DNA from: an uncultured Methanobrevibacter sp.
GTDB taxonomy: Archaea > Methanobacteriota > Methanobacteria > Methanobacteriales > Methanobacteriaceae
Reading direction: 5' to 3'
Length of the DNA: 17,819 nucleotides
NCBI GenBank assembly: GCA_900319985.1
Contig: ONQL01000035.1
Coordinates: forward strand, 1-17,819
Part shown: positions 6,393-14,754 of the stretch, piece after piece
How positions within the stretch are numbered: the stretch's first letter is position 1
Layout: every line of letters starts with the position of its first letter
Notes under the pieces: generated by a model
What the model was told of the DNA's origin: nothing
The model's input: the letters and a program-made list of their open reading frames with translations, nothing else
The model's database searches: none
Position numbers and translations under genes: made by a program

Positions 6393-8474
6393 ATGAACAT
6401 TAGAAATATTATTTTGCTGGCACTGTTGGCTGTTGCAATCTTGACAATAAGTGCTGTAGGTGCATCTGATGTTAATGTAACGTCAAGCAATCTTGAATCT
6501 GATTGTGATTTGGCGGTTGAGTCATCTGCAGATGTTGAATCCGGTGAAATTTTAAGTGAGGGTGATAAGGAGGACATGAACATTACTATCAATTATCCCG
6601 ATAAACTTGTCCGTGCAGGATATAGTTATATTGATTTTAGACTAGACAATGTCCCGTCAGATTATCCTCTTGGTTCCTATGATATTTATGTGGACAATAA
6701 ATTTGAAAAAACTACTGATAATGATCATTATGGAAATCCCATTGACCTATATCTGTTAAGTACAGGAAATCATAGCATTTCCGTAAGTTTGCCCGGAAGT
6801 GAAAAATATAATCCGGTCAATCTGACACACAATCTTGAAATATGCGATTCTTTGTTCTTTGTTTCAGATGAGTTTGTCCTCGGGTACGGTGAAGCATCAG
6901 GTATTCAAACAGTAACTCTCCATGCACGATATGATGCAAAAGGTAGTTTTATTGTTAAAGTGGATGGAAAAGAATTTAAAAGGGTGCCTGTTGAATTTGA
7001 TGATGATGGATTGGCTACAGCTTCAGTTTCATTGTCAAGCCTGAAGTTTGGAACCCACCAAATTGAGGCAATATATACAGGTGACGGCAAATATAAAAGA
7101 AATTCACTAAAAAAGACTGTCAATATTACTTATTGGATGACAGCCGATGTCAAATATGATCATGCTATATATGCTTATGGCAATTATGTCTATTCCTCCC
7201 TTTATGGGAAGAATGACACTGAATTAACGATTTATCTTCCAAAAGATGTTGTCAAATCTCCAATAGTGACAATTGACGGTAAAAAGTATGATGTAAAACT
7301 GACTAGTAGAAAGGATTTCGCATCATTTACAGCGAAACTAAATTATGCTCCAATAGGATCAAGCACAATTTTTATAACATATCCTGGAGACAGCAAATAT
7401 CCGAAAAAAACAATTAACGCAACCATTGATGTTATCGGTGCAGTCGATTTTTCTGATAGGGCATACTTTAATGAGTCATACACTTTTTTAAGATTGCCTG
7501 ATGATGCAAACGGCACTTTGATGTTGTATCTTGATGATAAGATGTACAAAGCATTGCCTCTTGTAAACGGTGAAGCTAAAATGATTATTGAATTGCCGAC
7601 AAGGGCAGAATCATACTTTTTTAAAGCGGTTTATACAGGTACTGATTATGAAATTGAAAATAAAACTGACACTTTCTATGTTCTTCCAAAAGTCATGTTC
7701 CATGATATGACTTACGGGGACACTCAAACAGTATTTGTTGAAATAAATCCGGATTCCGAATTGAATATTTCCTACTATAAAAACAATAAGCTGGTTCCAG
7801 TTAAATTGGTGAACGGCAAGGGAAATTTCACAATCAGCACTGACGGTTATGAGTATTTGACATATGAAAAAATTCATAATATGGACTTGATAATAGTATT
7901 TGATGGACGGGAATATTATGAAAGAGTTACAATAAAACCTCTTCCTTCCAAATTGGTTGCTAAAGACATAACAATGTATTATGGTGATTCAAAGACATAT
8001 TCTCTGAAAGTTTGGGGGCCTATGGGGAAAATCGTATCTGATTCTGAAAGGGTATACATTAAGATAGATTCAAAGTCATCCTATAAGTATACTGATTCAT
8101 CAGGAACTATTAAATTCAAACTTGATTTGCCTGTTGGAACTCATAAAATCACTGCGTCATTTTTGGATGCAAAAATAATTACAAAAATAGTTGTAAAGCA
8201 ACCATTGAGCTTGAAAAAGGTAACAGTTAAAAAATCAGCCAAAAAACTTGTCTTAACAGCAACACTTAAAAAGGGAAAAGTGGCTATGAAGAGCAAAAAA
8301 ATCACCTTCAAGTTCAACGGCAAAACCTACAATGCAAAAACCAATAAATTCGGTGTTGCAAAAGTCACTATTAAAAAGACAGTCCTCAAAAAGCTCAATG
8401 TCGGCAAGAAGGTAACCTATCAGGCAACATATCTGAAGGATACTGTTAAGAAAACTGCAATAATCAAAAAGTAA
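6393..8474 (+). CDS. Secreted adhesin-like protein with Ig-like repeats
   Basis: This is a 693-aa protein. The start at 6393 has a strong GGAGGT site (6384-6389) and begins a signal peptide (MNIRN, hydrophobic core, AVGA). An in-frame ATG at 6336 would put non-signal residues in front. The mature part has about five Ig-like beta modules with the same G-x-x-x-x-x-Y-x-G-D-x-K-Y signature as the 1279-aa neighbour, and several N-glycosylation sequons. Residues about 595-693 are the same lysine-rich C-terminal domain (VKKSAKKLVL ... DTVKKTAIIKK). At the DNA level the two tails share a 29-base identical core (6105-6133 and 8400-8428). No membrane anchor is visible at the C-terminus. It is probably an exported surface adhesin whose basic end contacts the wall; ligand unknown. 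Confidence 0.85.
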   Translation: MNIRNIILLALLAVAILTISAVGASDVNVTSSNLESDCDLAVESSADVESGEILSEGDKEDMNITINYPDKLVRAGYSYIDFRLDNVPSDYPLGSYDIYVDNKFEKTTDNDHYGNPIDLYLLSTGNHSISVSLPGSEKYNPVNLTHNLEICDSLFFVSDEFVLGYGEASGIQTVTLHARYDAKGSFIVKVDGKEFKRVPVEFDDDGLATASVSLSSLKFGTHQIEAIYTGDGKYKRNSLKKTVNITYWMTADVKYDHAIYAYGNYVYSSLYGKNDTELTIYLPKDVVKSPIVTIDGKKYDVKLTSRKDFASFTAKLNYAPIGSSTIFITYPGDSKYPKKTINATIDVIGAVDFSDRAYFNESYTFLRLPDDANGTLMLYLDDKMYKALPLVNGEAKMIIELPTRAESYFFKAVYTGTDYEIENKTDTFYVLPKVMFHDMTYGDTQTVFVEINPDSELNISYYKNNKLVPVKLVNGKGNFTISTDGYEYLTYEKIHNMDLIIVFDGREYYERVTIKPLPSKLVAKDITMYYGDSKTYSLKVWGPMGKIVSDSERVYIKIDSKSSYKYTDSSGTIKFKLDLPVGTHKITASFLDAKIITKIVVKQPLSLKKVTVKKSAKKLVLTATLKKGKVAMKSKKITFKFNGKTYNAKTNKFGVAKVTIKKTVLKKLNVGKKVTYQATYLKDTVKKTAIIKK

Positions 8475-8505
8475 CCTGCTTTGCCGGTTACTTTACTTTT
8501 TTTTT
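8469..8505 (+). terminator. Intrinsic terminator overlapping the stop codon
   Basis: AAGTAACC (8469-8476), a nine-base loop, GGTTACTT (8486-8493), then TTA-C and nine T (8497-8505). As after the previous adhesin, the stop TAA (8472-8474) is inside the stem. Confidence 0.8.
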
Positions 8506-8523
8506 ATCAGCTTGCTTTTAATG

Positions 8524-8552
8524 AAAGCGATTGCTTTATCAGATTTATATTC
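8524..8552 (+). promoter_or_regulatory. Palindrome plus TATA box of the 808-aa adhesin
   Basis: AAAGCGATTGCTTT (8524-8537) is the counterpart of the palindrome at 2231-2244; only the central base pair differs. The TATA-like GATTTATATTCA follows. The leader also resembles that at 2272-2340 (shared ACAAACATTATT and ATATTTTACA), so the two upstream regions are paralogous. Confidence 0.5.
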
Positions 8553-8632
8553 ATTTTTCAACAAACATTATTACATATTAATATTGCCTGTATTGGTATG
8601 GAATATTTTACAGGCAAAGGAGAGTAATAATT

Positions 8633-11059
8633 ATGAGCTTTAAAAGGGTAATGCCTGCAGTATTTCTTGTTTGCCTGTTTGCAATCTCAGCAGTTAGTGC
8701 AGCGGACAATGTTACTTGTGATGTTTTTTGTGTAAATGAAACAATTGATGAAATTGCAGGTGCTGGGGATAATCAGGTAGTTTTAAAGGAAAATAATGAT
8801 GTTGGGACTTTATATGAACTTGATCAGCTGATTGAAAAATCACCTGAGGGAAGCAACTTGAAGTTAACTAAAGATTACAGATATCTTTCCGGCCAAAGCA
8901 ATTTTGGCATTGATATTGAAAAGGCGATTACAATTGACGGACAAGGCCATACGCTCGATGGAAACCATGGAGCCAGAATTTTTAATGTCAAAGCATCCGA
9001 TGTAGTATTCAAGAACATCTTCTTTATTAATGCATATCGGGATGGCTTTTACGTTCAGGGCGGTGCCATTAAAGGAAAATGCACTGCAATAAACTGCACA
9101 TTCATAAATAACACTGTAGATGAAGATTGTGGCGGTGCAATGTGCAATGGCAATGCAATCAACTGCACTTTCATCAACAATTATGCGGTAAAAGGCGGCG
9201 GTGCAATTGCCTTTGGGAACGCTGAAAACTGCATTTTCATAGGAAACACTGCGAGAGATGAAGGAGGTGCACTATACTCAGGTAATGCAATAAATTGCAT
9301 TTTCATCAACAATTCAGCAGAAGATGGTGGTGCAATGCTTTTTGGCACTGCCAGAAATTGCACTTTTGATAATAATCATGCGAAATATGGAGGTGCATTC
9401 AATAACGGTGCAGCATACGGATGCATGTTTGTAGACAATTCAGCTGAACGATGGGGAGGTGCGGTACGCTATGTCAATGTTTTTAAATGCACTTTCATCA
9501 ACAATTCGGCACAATCCGGAGGTGCTTTCGCCGGAGATATGGGAGATAATTATGCCAATGAATCCACGTTTATAAATAACCATGCCGATAGCGATGGTGG
9601 TGCAATATACAATGGTAAGGCCTATAACTCCACTTTCATTGGAAACACTGCCGAAAAGGGTGGTGCAATCAGTTATAGTGATGCCTTCAATTCCACTTTT
9701 AAGGACAATTCTGCAAACTACGGCAATGCTATGAATTACGGCAGTTGTGAATATTGCTATTTTGGAGGCGATTCCAAATCAGAAACATATAAATCTGATG
9801 TTTCACACGAAATCATTCACGCTTCCCTTGAGCTTTCACAATCCGGGGATTACTATTTGGAAAAATCCCTAACAGTTAAATTAATCAATCTTGACACCAA
9901 AACAGGTGTACGTTATGAGGATGTAAAAATCAAATTCTCAAACGGCAAGGAAATTACATTATGTACAGACAGTAAAGGAATGGTCGCATATGACGTTACA
10001 TTCAATCCGGGAACCTACAGTGTAACTGCATCTGTAGTAAACGACAATATTCAGGCAGGCTCCAAATCCATAAATAACTTTAAAATTGACAAGTATCCTG
10101 CAAGCTTGAAATTGGAGCAGATTGGAAACCATTATCAAAGCACACTCATCAGAGTATCGCTGACAAACACCAAGTCAAATTCCGGAATTGCAGGTAAATC
10201 CATAAAATTAACCTTTTCCAATGGAAAAACTGCTGATTTGAAAACGGATTCAAAAGGCATTGCCAGCTATGACGTTGCCTTTGCACCTGGAGAGTATAAG
10301 GTTACCTGTAAAGTAAATGATTTAAAAATCAATGAAACTGCTGGCCTTGACTTCAAAGTCAATAAGGTGTCTTCCACCATAATCCAGACCAAACTGACAA
10401 CCAGCTATAAATCCGGCAAAAGCTTCAAGGTAAGATTGGTCAACAGCCAGACAAAAAAGCCTGTTACCGGAGTCAAATTAACCCTAAAGGTTTTCACAGA
10501 CAACAAATTCACAACCCATCAGCTTACAACTGACGCCAATGGTTATGTTTATATTTCCTGTGATAAATTGGCTGTAGGGTCCCATAAGGTTGTTGTCACA
10601 TGCAATAACGGTTACTGCATTGGAAATTCAGCAACTTCAACAGTAAAAATCACTTCATTATACCCTACATTGACAACATACACATTCAAAACAAAATTGG
10701 GTACAACTTTAACCGGAAAGGGAGTTATAATTAAGGATAAAAATTCAAAATTGCCAATCAAGGGAATTAAAGTGAAGTTTAAGCTTTACACTAAAGACAA
10801 AAAATACAGAATATACACATTAACTACAGATTCTCTTGGAAAATGTGCACTGTTTACAAATAAATATTCACTGGGATCCCATAAGTTGATAATTACCATT
10901 GAAATTCCTAAAATCTACAAGAAGGCATTAAACAAAAAATATAAAAGCATTAAAAAGACTACTTCCCTTAAAATCCTACAAGGTCAAAAGTTCAAACTGA
11001 TGAACAACAATAAGTATTTTGACATAATTTACAGCAACGGAAATGTTAGGGTAGCATAA
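8633..11059 (+). CDS. Secreted beta-helix (Pmp-like repeat) and Ig-like adhesin
   Basis: This is an 808-aa protein with GGAG at 8619-8622 and a clear signal peptide (MSFKR ... AVSA). Residues about 85-380 form a right-handed beta-helix. It opens with ITIDGQGHTLDG, a start typical of pectin-lyase-like surface proteins. Then come about twelve rungs of 20-22 residues with the paired motifs GGA(I/M/F/V) and (C/S)TFxxN, as in chlamydial Pmp repeats and archaeal adhesin-like proteins. Residues about 390-790 are four Ig-like modules with T-D-S-K-G and P-G-x-Y-x-V. The lysine-rich domain shared by the two upstream adhesins is absent; the protein ends KYFDIIYSNGNVRVA. A relic of the old tail lies just behind the stop (11060-11126). 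Exported; possibly binds glycans or neighbouring cells (inference from fold). Confidence 0.85.
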   Translation: MSFKRVMPAVFLVCLFAISAVSAADNVTCDVFCVNETIDEIAGAGDNQVVLKENNDVGTLYELDQLIEKSPEGSNLKLTKDYRYLSGQSNFGIDIEKAITIDGQGHTLDGNHGARIFNVKASDVVFKNIFFINAYRDGFYVQGGAIKGKCTAINCTFINNTVDEDCGGAMCNGNAINCTFINNYAVKGGGAIAFGNAENCIFIGNTARDEGGALYSGNAINCIFINNSAEDGGAMLFGTARNCTFDNNHAKYGGAFNNGAAYGCMFVDNSAERWGGAVRYVNVFKCTFINNSAQSGGAFAGDMGDNYANESTFINNHADSDGGAIYNGKAYNSTFIGNTAEKGGAISYSDAFNSTFKDNSANYGNAMNYGSCEYCYFGGDSKSETYKSDVSHEIIHASLELSQSGDYYLEKSLTVKLINLDTKTGVRYEDVKIKFSNGKEITLCTDSKGMVAYDVTFNPGTYSVTASVVNDNIQAGSKSINNFKIDKYPASLKLEQIGNHYQSTLIRVSLTNTKSNSGIAGKSIKLTFSNGKTADLKTDSKGIASYDVAFAPGEYKVTCKVNDLKINETAGLDFKVNKVSSTIIQTKLTTSYKSGKSFKVRLVNSQTKKPVTGVKLTLKVFTDNKFTTHQLTTDANGYVYISCDKLAVGSHKVVVTCNNGYCIGNSATSTVKITSLYPTLTTYTFKTKLGTTLTGKGVIIKDKNSKLPIKGIKVKFKLYTKDKKYRIYTLTTDSLGKCALFTNKYSLGSHKLIITIEIPKIYKKALNKKYKSIKKTTSLKILQGQKFKLMNNNKYFDIIYSNGNVRVA
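9070..9730 (+). repeat. Degenerate 60-66 bp tandem repeats encoding beta-helix rungs
   Basis: Units with the consensus AACTGCACTTTCATCAACAA followed some 20-30 bases later by GGTGGTGCAAT recur about ten times inside the 808-aa gene. Spacing is mostly 63-66 bp, that is 21-22 residues. The units differ at many third positions, so the array is old rather than freshly expanded. Confidence 0.75.
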
Positions 11060-11126
11060 CGGCTATTTTGGGTCAAACGGCATCTTGTCTCATTCCAGTT
11101 AAAAGGCTTAAAAAATCAAAAAGTAA
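11060..11126 (+). pseudogene. Relic of a lost adhesin C-terminus
   Basis: AAAATCAAAAAGTAAC (11113-11128) equals the last codons and stop of the 1279-aa adhesin (6165-6180). Reading back, GTTAAAAGG and GGTCAAACGGCA align loosely with that gene's tail. The relic lies behind the stop of the 808-aa gene, out of use. Confidence 0.5.
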
Positions 11127-11155
11127 CTTGCTTCGGCAGTTACTTTACTTTTTTT
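11121..11155 (+). terminator. Intrinsic terminator of the 808-aa adhesin
   Basis: AAGTAACTTGC - TTCG - GCAGTTACTT forms ten pairs with one bulged T, then TTA-C and a T-run. It belongs to the same terminator family as those at 6174 and 8469. Here it stands some 60 bp past the stop because the coding tail has been lost. Confidence 0.8.
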
Positions 11156-11264
11156 ATTTTTTTTTCATCTACATTTGCTTGTATGATTTCACTGTTTTTT
11201 CTAATTGCTTTCATTTGCTTTAACTATTGACTGTTTATTTGATTGATTTTAAAAGCAATTGTTA

Positions 11265-11289
11265 AAATATTCATATGTACTTTTGATTA
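11265..11289. repeat. Duplicated upstream sequence, copy 1
   Basis: These 25 bases match 11939-11963 at 23 positions (shared TATTCATATGT and TTTTGATTA). Looser similarity extends upstream for about 80 bp. The two copies precede the 146-aa and 684-aa genes and suggest a shared, duplicated control region. Confidence 0.55.
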
Positions 11290-11330
11290 TTGTGCAGTTT
11301 GTTTTTGGGCAAAAATGTTAATACGGAGTT

Positions 11331-11340
11331 TTATATAAAT
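11331..11340 (+). promoter_or_regulatory. TATA box close to the 146-aa gene
   Basis: TTATATAAAT ends 22 bp before the ATG at 11363. If it is used, transcription would begin almost at the start codon and leave GGAGG (11351-11355) outside the RNA. An upstream box near 11262-11272 is the alternative. Confidence 0.35.
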
Positions 11341-11362
11341 AGTATTGACTGGAGGCAAACAG

Positions 11363-11803
11363 ATGGAAAACAGGAACGTAATCATAGTACTGGTCTTGGT
11401 AATTGTTATTCTGGCATTGTCTGTCGGCATATTGCTTTCACATCAAAACATTGAAAAGCAAAAGAATGTTGAAACCGGGCAGGTGGAGGATGTGCAGGAA
11501 TCTTCAAGTGTGCCCGATACTATAACTGTGGAATTGCCGGAATTTGACAAAACTTACACTGCAACCGCCGGAGAATATACTGTTAAGGCAAGCAAATGGA
11601 TGGGATCTTCAGTTGGAGGATTTGACGTTTACTTATACAAAAACGGCCAGCAGGTCAACAGGGATTCATATATGTCCAGAGCATATTTCTACATGGATGG
11701 AACATGGAAATGGAGTGACTGGGGCAATGGTCAGGGTGCAGAGCACCACAAGTATCCAGTAAGCAGAGGAGTGGAAATCCAAAAGGTCGAAGTTAAATTT
11801 TAA
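11363..11803 (+). CDS. Small membrane-anchored extracellular protein
   Basis: This is a 146-aa protein. ATG 11363 has GGAGG (11351-11355) at a good distance; an in-frame TTG at 11345 is less likely. Residues 5-28 are one hydrophobic helix (NVIIVLVLVIVILALSVGIL), with no cleavage site that stands out. The protein should be bitopic with the rest outside. The outer part is about 45 residues of polar stalk, then a compact beta-rich domain with many aromatics (W-M-G-S, Y-L-Y-K-N-G, W-K-W-S-D-W-G) and a strand V-E-I-Q-K-V-E-V-K-F at the end. The N-terminus MEN(R/K)N(V/I)II is shared with the proteins at 14133 and 14755, which have different outer domains. Function unknown. Confidence 0.75.
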   Translation: MENRNVIIVLVLVIVILALSVGILLSHQNIEKQKNVETGQVEDVQESSSVPDTITVELPEFDKTYTATAGEYTVKASKWMGSSVGGFDVYLYKNGQQVNRDSYMSRAYFYMDGTWKWSDWGNGQGAEHHKYPVSRGVEIQKVEVKF

Positions 11804-11811
11804 GCTGATAT

Positions 11812-11844
11812 GTAGGTAGAACTCTACCTGCAAAGCTTTTTTTT
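11812..11844 (+). terminator. Intrinsic terminator of the 146-aa gene
   Basis: GTAGGTAG - AACT - CTACCTGC (eight pairs, one wobble) is followed after AAAGC by eight T. It starts 8 bp past the stop codon. Confidence 0.75.
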
Positions 11845-11938
11845 CATACATTTGATTGTGTGTGATTGTACTATTTTTGTAATTTCTTTTTATTTAATAA
11901 TTGGTTATTTATTCAACTTTTTTTTGAAAACCTCTATC

Positions 11939-11963
11939 AAATATTCATATGTCTTTTTGATTA
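11939..11963. repeat. Duplicated upstream sequence, copy 2
   Basis: Partner of 11265-11289 (23 of 25 bases equal), placed about 85 bp before the start of the 684-aa gene. Confidence 0.55.
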
Positions 11964-11990
11964 ATTGGTGTTTATTTGGCGGCCCAAAGG

Positions 11991-12002
11991 ATTAATATAT
12001 AA
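11991..12002 (+). promoter_or_regulatory. TATA box of the 684-aa gene and its cluster
   Basis: ATTAATATATAA lies about 46 bp before the ATG. Transcription would begin near 12026 and include the ribosome binding site GGTG (12038-12041). It would serve the 684-aa gene and probably the two small genes behind it. Confidence 0.5.
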
Positions 12003-12047
12003 GTTGTGCATAAATAAATATTAATTGATATTATTATGGTGTAAAAA

Positions 12048-14102
12048 ATGAGGTACAAAAAGAGTTTAATATTTCTTTGTCTATTCATTTGTTTATTTTC
12101 TATTGCTGGCATATCTGCTAGTGAGATGACTAATGAAACATTGGATATGGTTAAAATGGAAAATGGTAATTCATCCTTTGATGTTGAAGTTAATAAATTT
12201 GATGATTCCATGAATGAATCTGAAATATTTGCCAATGATTTTGATGGAACTGTTGATTTAACTGATGAAAAAAATGAATTGTTGACCAGTGGATATGAGA
12301 TTAATTGGGAAGATATGGAAAGTCATGTATCTCGCATGAGTCTATCTTATTTGGATTCAAATGGTAATACTGTCAGTTCCAGCAATTATGTTACTATATC
12401 TCAATACGGGAAATATAATCAGTTCATTGATGTGAAAATGAAAACAGCTTTCACCGGTTCCATTGAAATCAAATATGATGATTATAATTACCTGACAAAC
12501 AAAGCATTGGACTACACTGAGAGTTTTATGCCGACAGATTTTGAAGAATATTTCTATAGTAACGAAGGAATACAGACATTTTCCTATGATTTGTCAACCT
12601 GGGATCCTGGACTTGTATATATGACTGTCAAAAGAAATTCCAATCCTTTTGCATATGTAAGTTTTTATATTAATAAAGGAATAAGCGCTCCTAATGTTGT
12701 TAAAGTTTATGGAGGGAATGAAAAATTCATAGTTAAACTTTTTGATGATAAAAATAATCCCCTCATAGGTGAAACTGTTGCAATTTTTATTAATGGATTG
12801 AAGTACACAGTAAAATCAGACAGTTCAGGTGTTGCATCAATTAATTTTAATTTAAAGCCTGGTGAATATAATGTAGTTTCTGTTCATGATAAAAATACAA
12901 TTTCATCTAAAGTAAAGGTAGTTTCACCAACAATATTAACAGTTAATGATATAAGTATGGCTTACAATGAATATAAAGATTGGATAATTACACTAAAAGA
13001 TTCTCTAAACAATCCTTTAATTGATAAATTGGTAACTATTAATTTGAATGGTGAAACATTTTATGAAAACACTGATAATAATGGTCAGATAACATTTTTT
13101 ATTCCTGATTTGACTCCTAATGATTATGTTGCTACATTTAGTTTTGCAGGCGATAACTTATATCTTAAAAACTCAACAACAGCTAAACTAAAGGTTTCTA
13201 AAGTATCATCTAAATTAACAGTTTCCAATGTCAATAAATTTTATAAACAGGCTAAAAATTGGGTAATTTCACTAAAGGATAGTGATGGATATCCTTTAAA
13301 TGACAAATTGGTTACTATTGTTTTGAATGGTGTTAAATATAATAAAAACACTAATCAAAAAGGACAGGCAACATTGGCTATTCCAACTAAATTGCTTCCT
13401 AATACTTATACTGCAACATTCAGTTTCGCTGGAGATAATGAATACAATAAAGTTTCTAAAAAAGCTAAACTGACTGTGTCAAAAATTACACAAAAAATCA
13501 CCGTTAATACAAATAAATTTAAAACAACTGATAAAACTAAAAAATACCTAGTGTCACTAAAAGCCAGTAACGGAAAGGCAATCAAAAATACAAATGTTAA
13601 TTTAAAGGTTAATGGTAAGATTTATACTGCTAAGACTAACAGTAAAGGTCAAGCTATATTTAAATTGACTAAATTAAATAAAGGAACTTATAAGGCATCC
13701 ATTAAAGTGGCTGGAAATAGATACTACAAAGCAGCAAGTAAAAATGTTAAAATTACAGTTGAAAAACCTTTTGCTTATAAAAGTGTAACATTAAAGGTAA
13801 TATATTCTGATGATGTATTTCCAAAAAAGAAACTGAGCAATAATGATGTCATTATGACAAATTATGAAAAATACTCTGGAAGGCAATCTGCTCCTGGAGT
13901 ATATGCAAAGGTTACTCATGGTGTAGGTTTAGTGGAAGCAAAATACACAAAATTAGTAAAGTGCACAGTATGGTTTAAGAACAGTGCAGGTGATGTAATT
14001 ACCAAGTCATCTTCTAATTTCCAATATAATGCGTATATTAAAGTAGGTCTGCAAAGTGGATATACTCCGTATAAGGCACAGATTTGGTATGCTAATAAAT
14101 GA
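12048..14102 (+). CDS. Secreted Ig-like repeat protein, first gene of a three-gene cluster
   Basis: This is a 684-aa protein starting at ATG 12048 with GGTG six bases upstream. A signal peptide (MRYKKS, hydrophobic core, GISA) spans residues 1-24. Residues about 25-215 are a unique, acidic N-terminal region. About 215-570 hold four Ig-like modules (Big_1/Big_3-like) with the signature L-K-D-x-x-x-x-P-L-x-x-K-x-V-T-I-x-L-N-G, T-x-x-x-G-Q and P-x-x-Y-x-A-T-F-S-F-A-G-D. The second and third modules are close to each other. The last 110 residues form a separate domain (K-V-I-Y-S-D-D-V-F-P ... P-Y-K-A-Q-I-W-Y-A-N-K) that the other adhesins here lack. No membrane anchor is seen. The DNA is more AT-rich than the adhesins upstream. 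It ends 30 bp before the first bitopic protein gene, which suggests joint transcription and perhaps a physical partnership (inference). Confidence 0.85.
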   Translation: MRYKKSLIFLCLFICLFSIAGISASEMTNETLDMVKMENGNSSFDVEVNKFDDSMNESEIFANDFDGTVDLTDEKNELLTSGYEINWEDMESHVSRMSLSYLDSNGNTVSSSNYVTISQYGKYNQFIDVKMKTAFTGSIEIKYDDYNYLTNKALDYTESFMPTDFEEYFYSNEGIQTFSYDLSTWDPGLVYMTVKRNSNPFAYVSFYINKGISAPNVVKVYGGNEKFIVKLFDDKNNPLIGETVAIFINGLKYTVKSDSSGVASINFNLKPGEYNVVSVHDKNTISSKVKVVSPTILTVNDISMAYNEYKDWIITLKDSLNNPLIDKLVTINLNGETFYENTDNNGQITFFIPDLTPNDYVATFSFAGDNLYLKNSTTAKLKVSKVSSKLTVSNVNKFYKQAKNWVISLKDSDGYPLNDKLVTIVLNGVKYNKNTNQKGQATLAIPTKLLPNTYTATFSFAGDNEYNKVSKKAKLTVSKITQKITVNTNKFKTTDKTKKYLVSLKASNGKAIKNTNVNLKVNGKIYTAKTNSKGQAIFKLTKLNKGTYKASIKVAGNRYYKAASKNVKITVEKPFAYKSVTLKVIYSDDVFPKKKLSNNDVIMTNYEKYSGRQSAPGVYAKVTHGVGLVEAKYTKLVKCTVWFKNSAGDVITKSSSNFQYNAYIKVGLQSGYTPYKAQIWYANK

Positions 14103-14132
14103 AATAATGAATTTCTTTGAGGAGTTTATTCA

Positions 14133-14741
14133 ATGGAAAACAAAAATATAATCATAATATTGATTGTGATAATTGTTATTCTTGCTGCAGCTGTAGGAGT
14201 AATGTTTTCTCAGGTTATGGCAAAGGAAAAGTCAAACTTAAAAATTGCAGATAAGAATCTTAATGTTGGTGATTCATTGGTTGTCAAATTGAGCGATAAC
14301 AATGGAAATCCGATTTCAAATGAAACAATTAAAATTAAACTTAAAGACAAAAACGGATCAACAACCGAAAAGGAAATAAAAACAAATTCCAAAGGTCAGG
14401 CCAAATATAAAATGAAGGAAAAAGGCAATTATTCTGTCGAATGCAAATTTGATGGAAACGGCAAGTATTCATCAAGTTCCGTTTCAGGAAATGTCACTGT
14501 CAAAAAAGCAACCACCAAAGTTGTGAATGAAGATAAAACCAGCAATTCCAATTCCAAATCTGGTTTGAGTGAAGACGGATATTCATATTATCCAAGCAGC
14601 GGGCCAGCAGTTGATTCATTAGGATATACTCGAGAGTATGCAATGGCTCATAACTGGCATTATATACCTCAAACAATCGATGGAAAAGATGCGGGAGTTT
14701 ATGTTCCTTATGATTCCAAATCTGGAAAGTATCATACTTAA
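14133..14741 (+). CDS. Bitopic membrane protein with one Ig-like domain
   Basis: This is a 202-aa protein with GAGGAGT upstream. Residues 5-28 are a hydrophobic anchor (MENKNIIIILIVIIVILAAA). Residues about 35-125 are a single Ig-like module (V-G-D-S-L-V-V-K-L-S-D-N-N-G-N-P-I-S, T-N-S-K-G-Q-A). A Ser/Asn-rich linker (about 130-145) leads to a small outer tip, Y-S-Y-Y-P-S-S-G ... NWHYIPQ ... G-V-Y-V-P-Y-D. The first 29 residues nearly equal those of the next gene, so the two arose by duplication. The Ig module resembles those in the 684-aa secreted protein just upstream. Probably displayed on the cell membrane inside the wall. Function unknown. Confidence 0.8.
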   Translation: MENKNIIIILIVIIVILAAAVGVMFSQVMAKEKSNLKIADKNLNVGDSLVVKLSDNNGNPISNETIKIKLKDKNGSTTEKEIKTNSKGQAKYKMKEKGNYSVECKFDGNGKYSSSSVSGNVTVKKATTKVVNEDKTSNSNSKSGLSEDGYSYYPSSGPAVDSLGYTREYAMAHNWHYIPQTIDGKDAGVYVPYDSKSGKYHT

Positions 14742-14754
14742 TGGGGGCATTTAA

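Noticed and set aside
9070..9730. CRISPR array
   Set aside because: The repeats are degenerate, in frame, and code for beta-helix rungs; there are no unique spacers.
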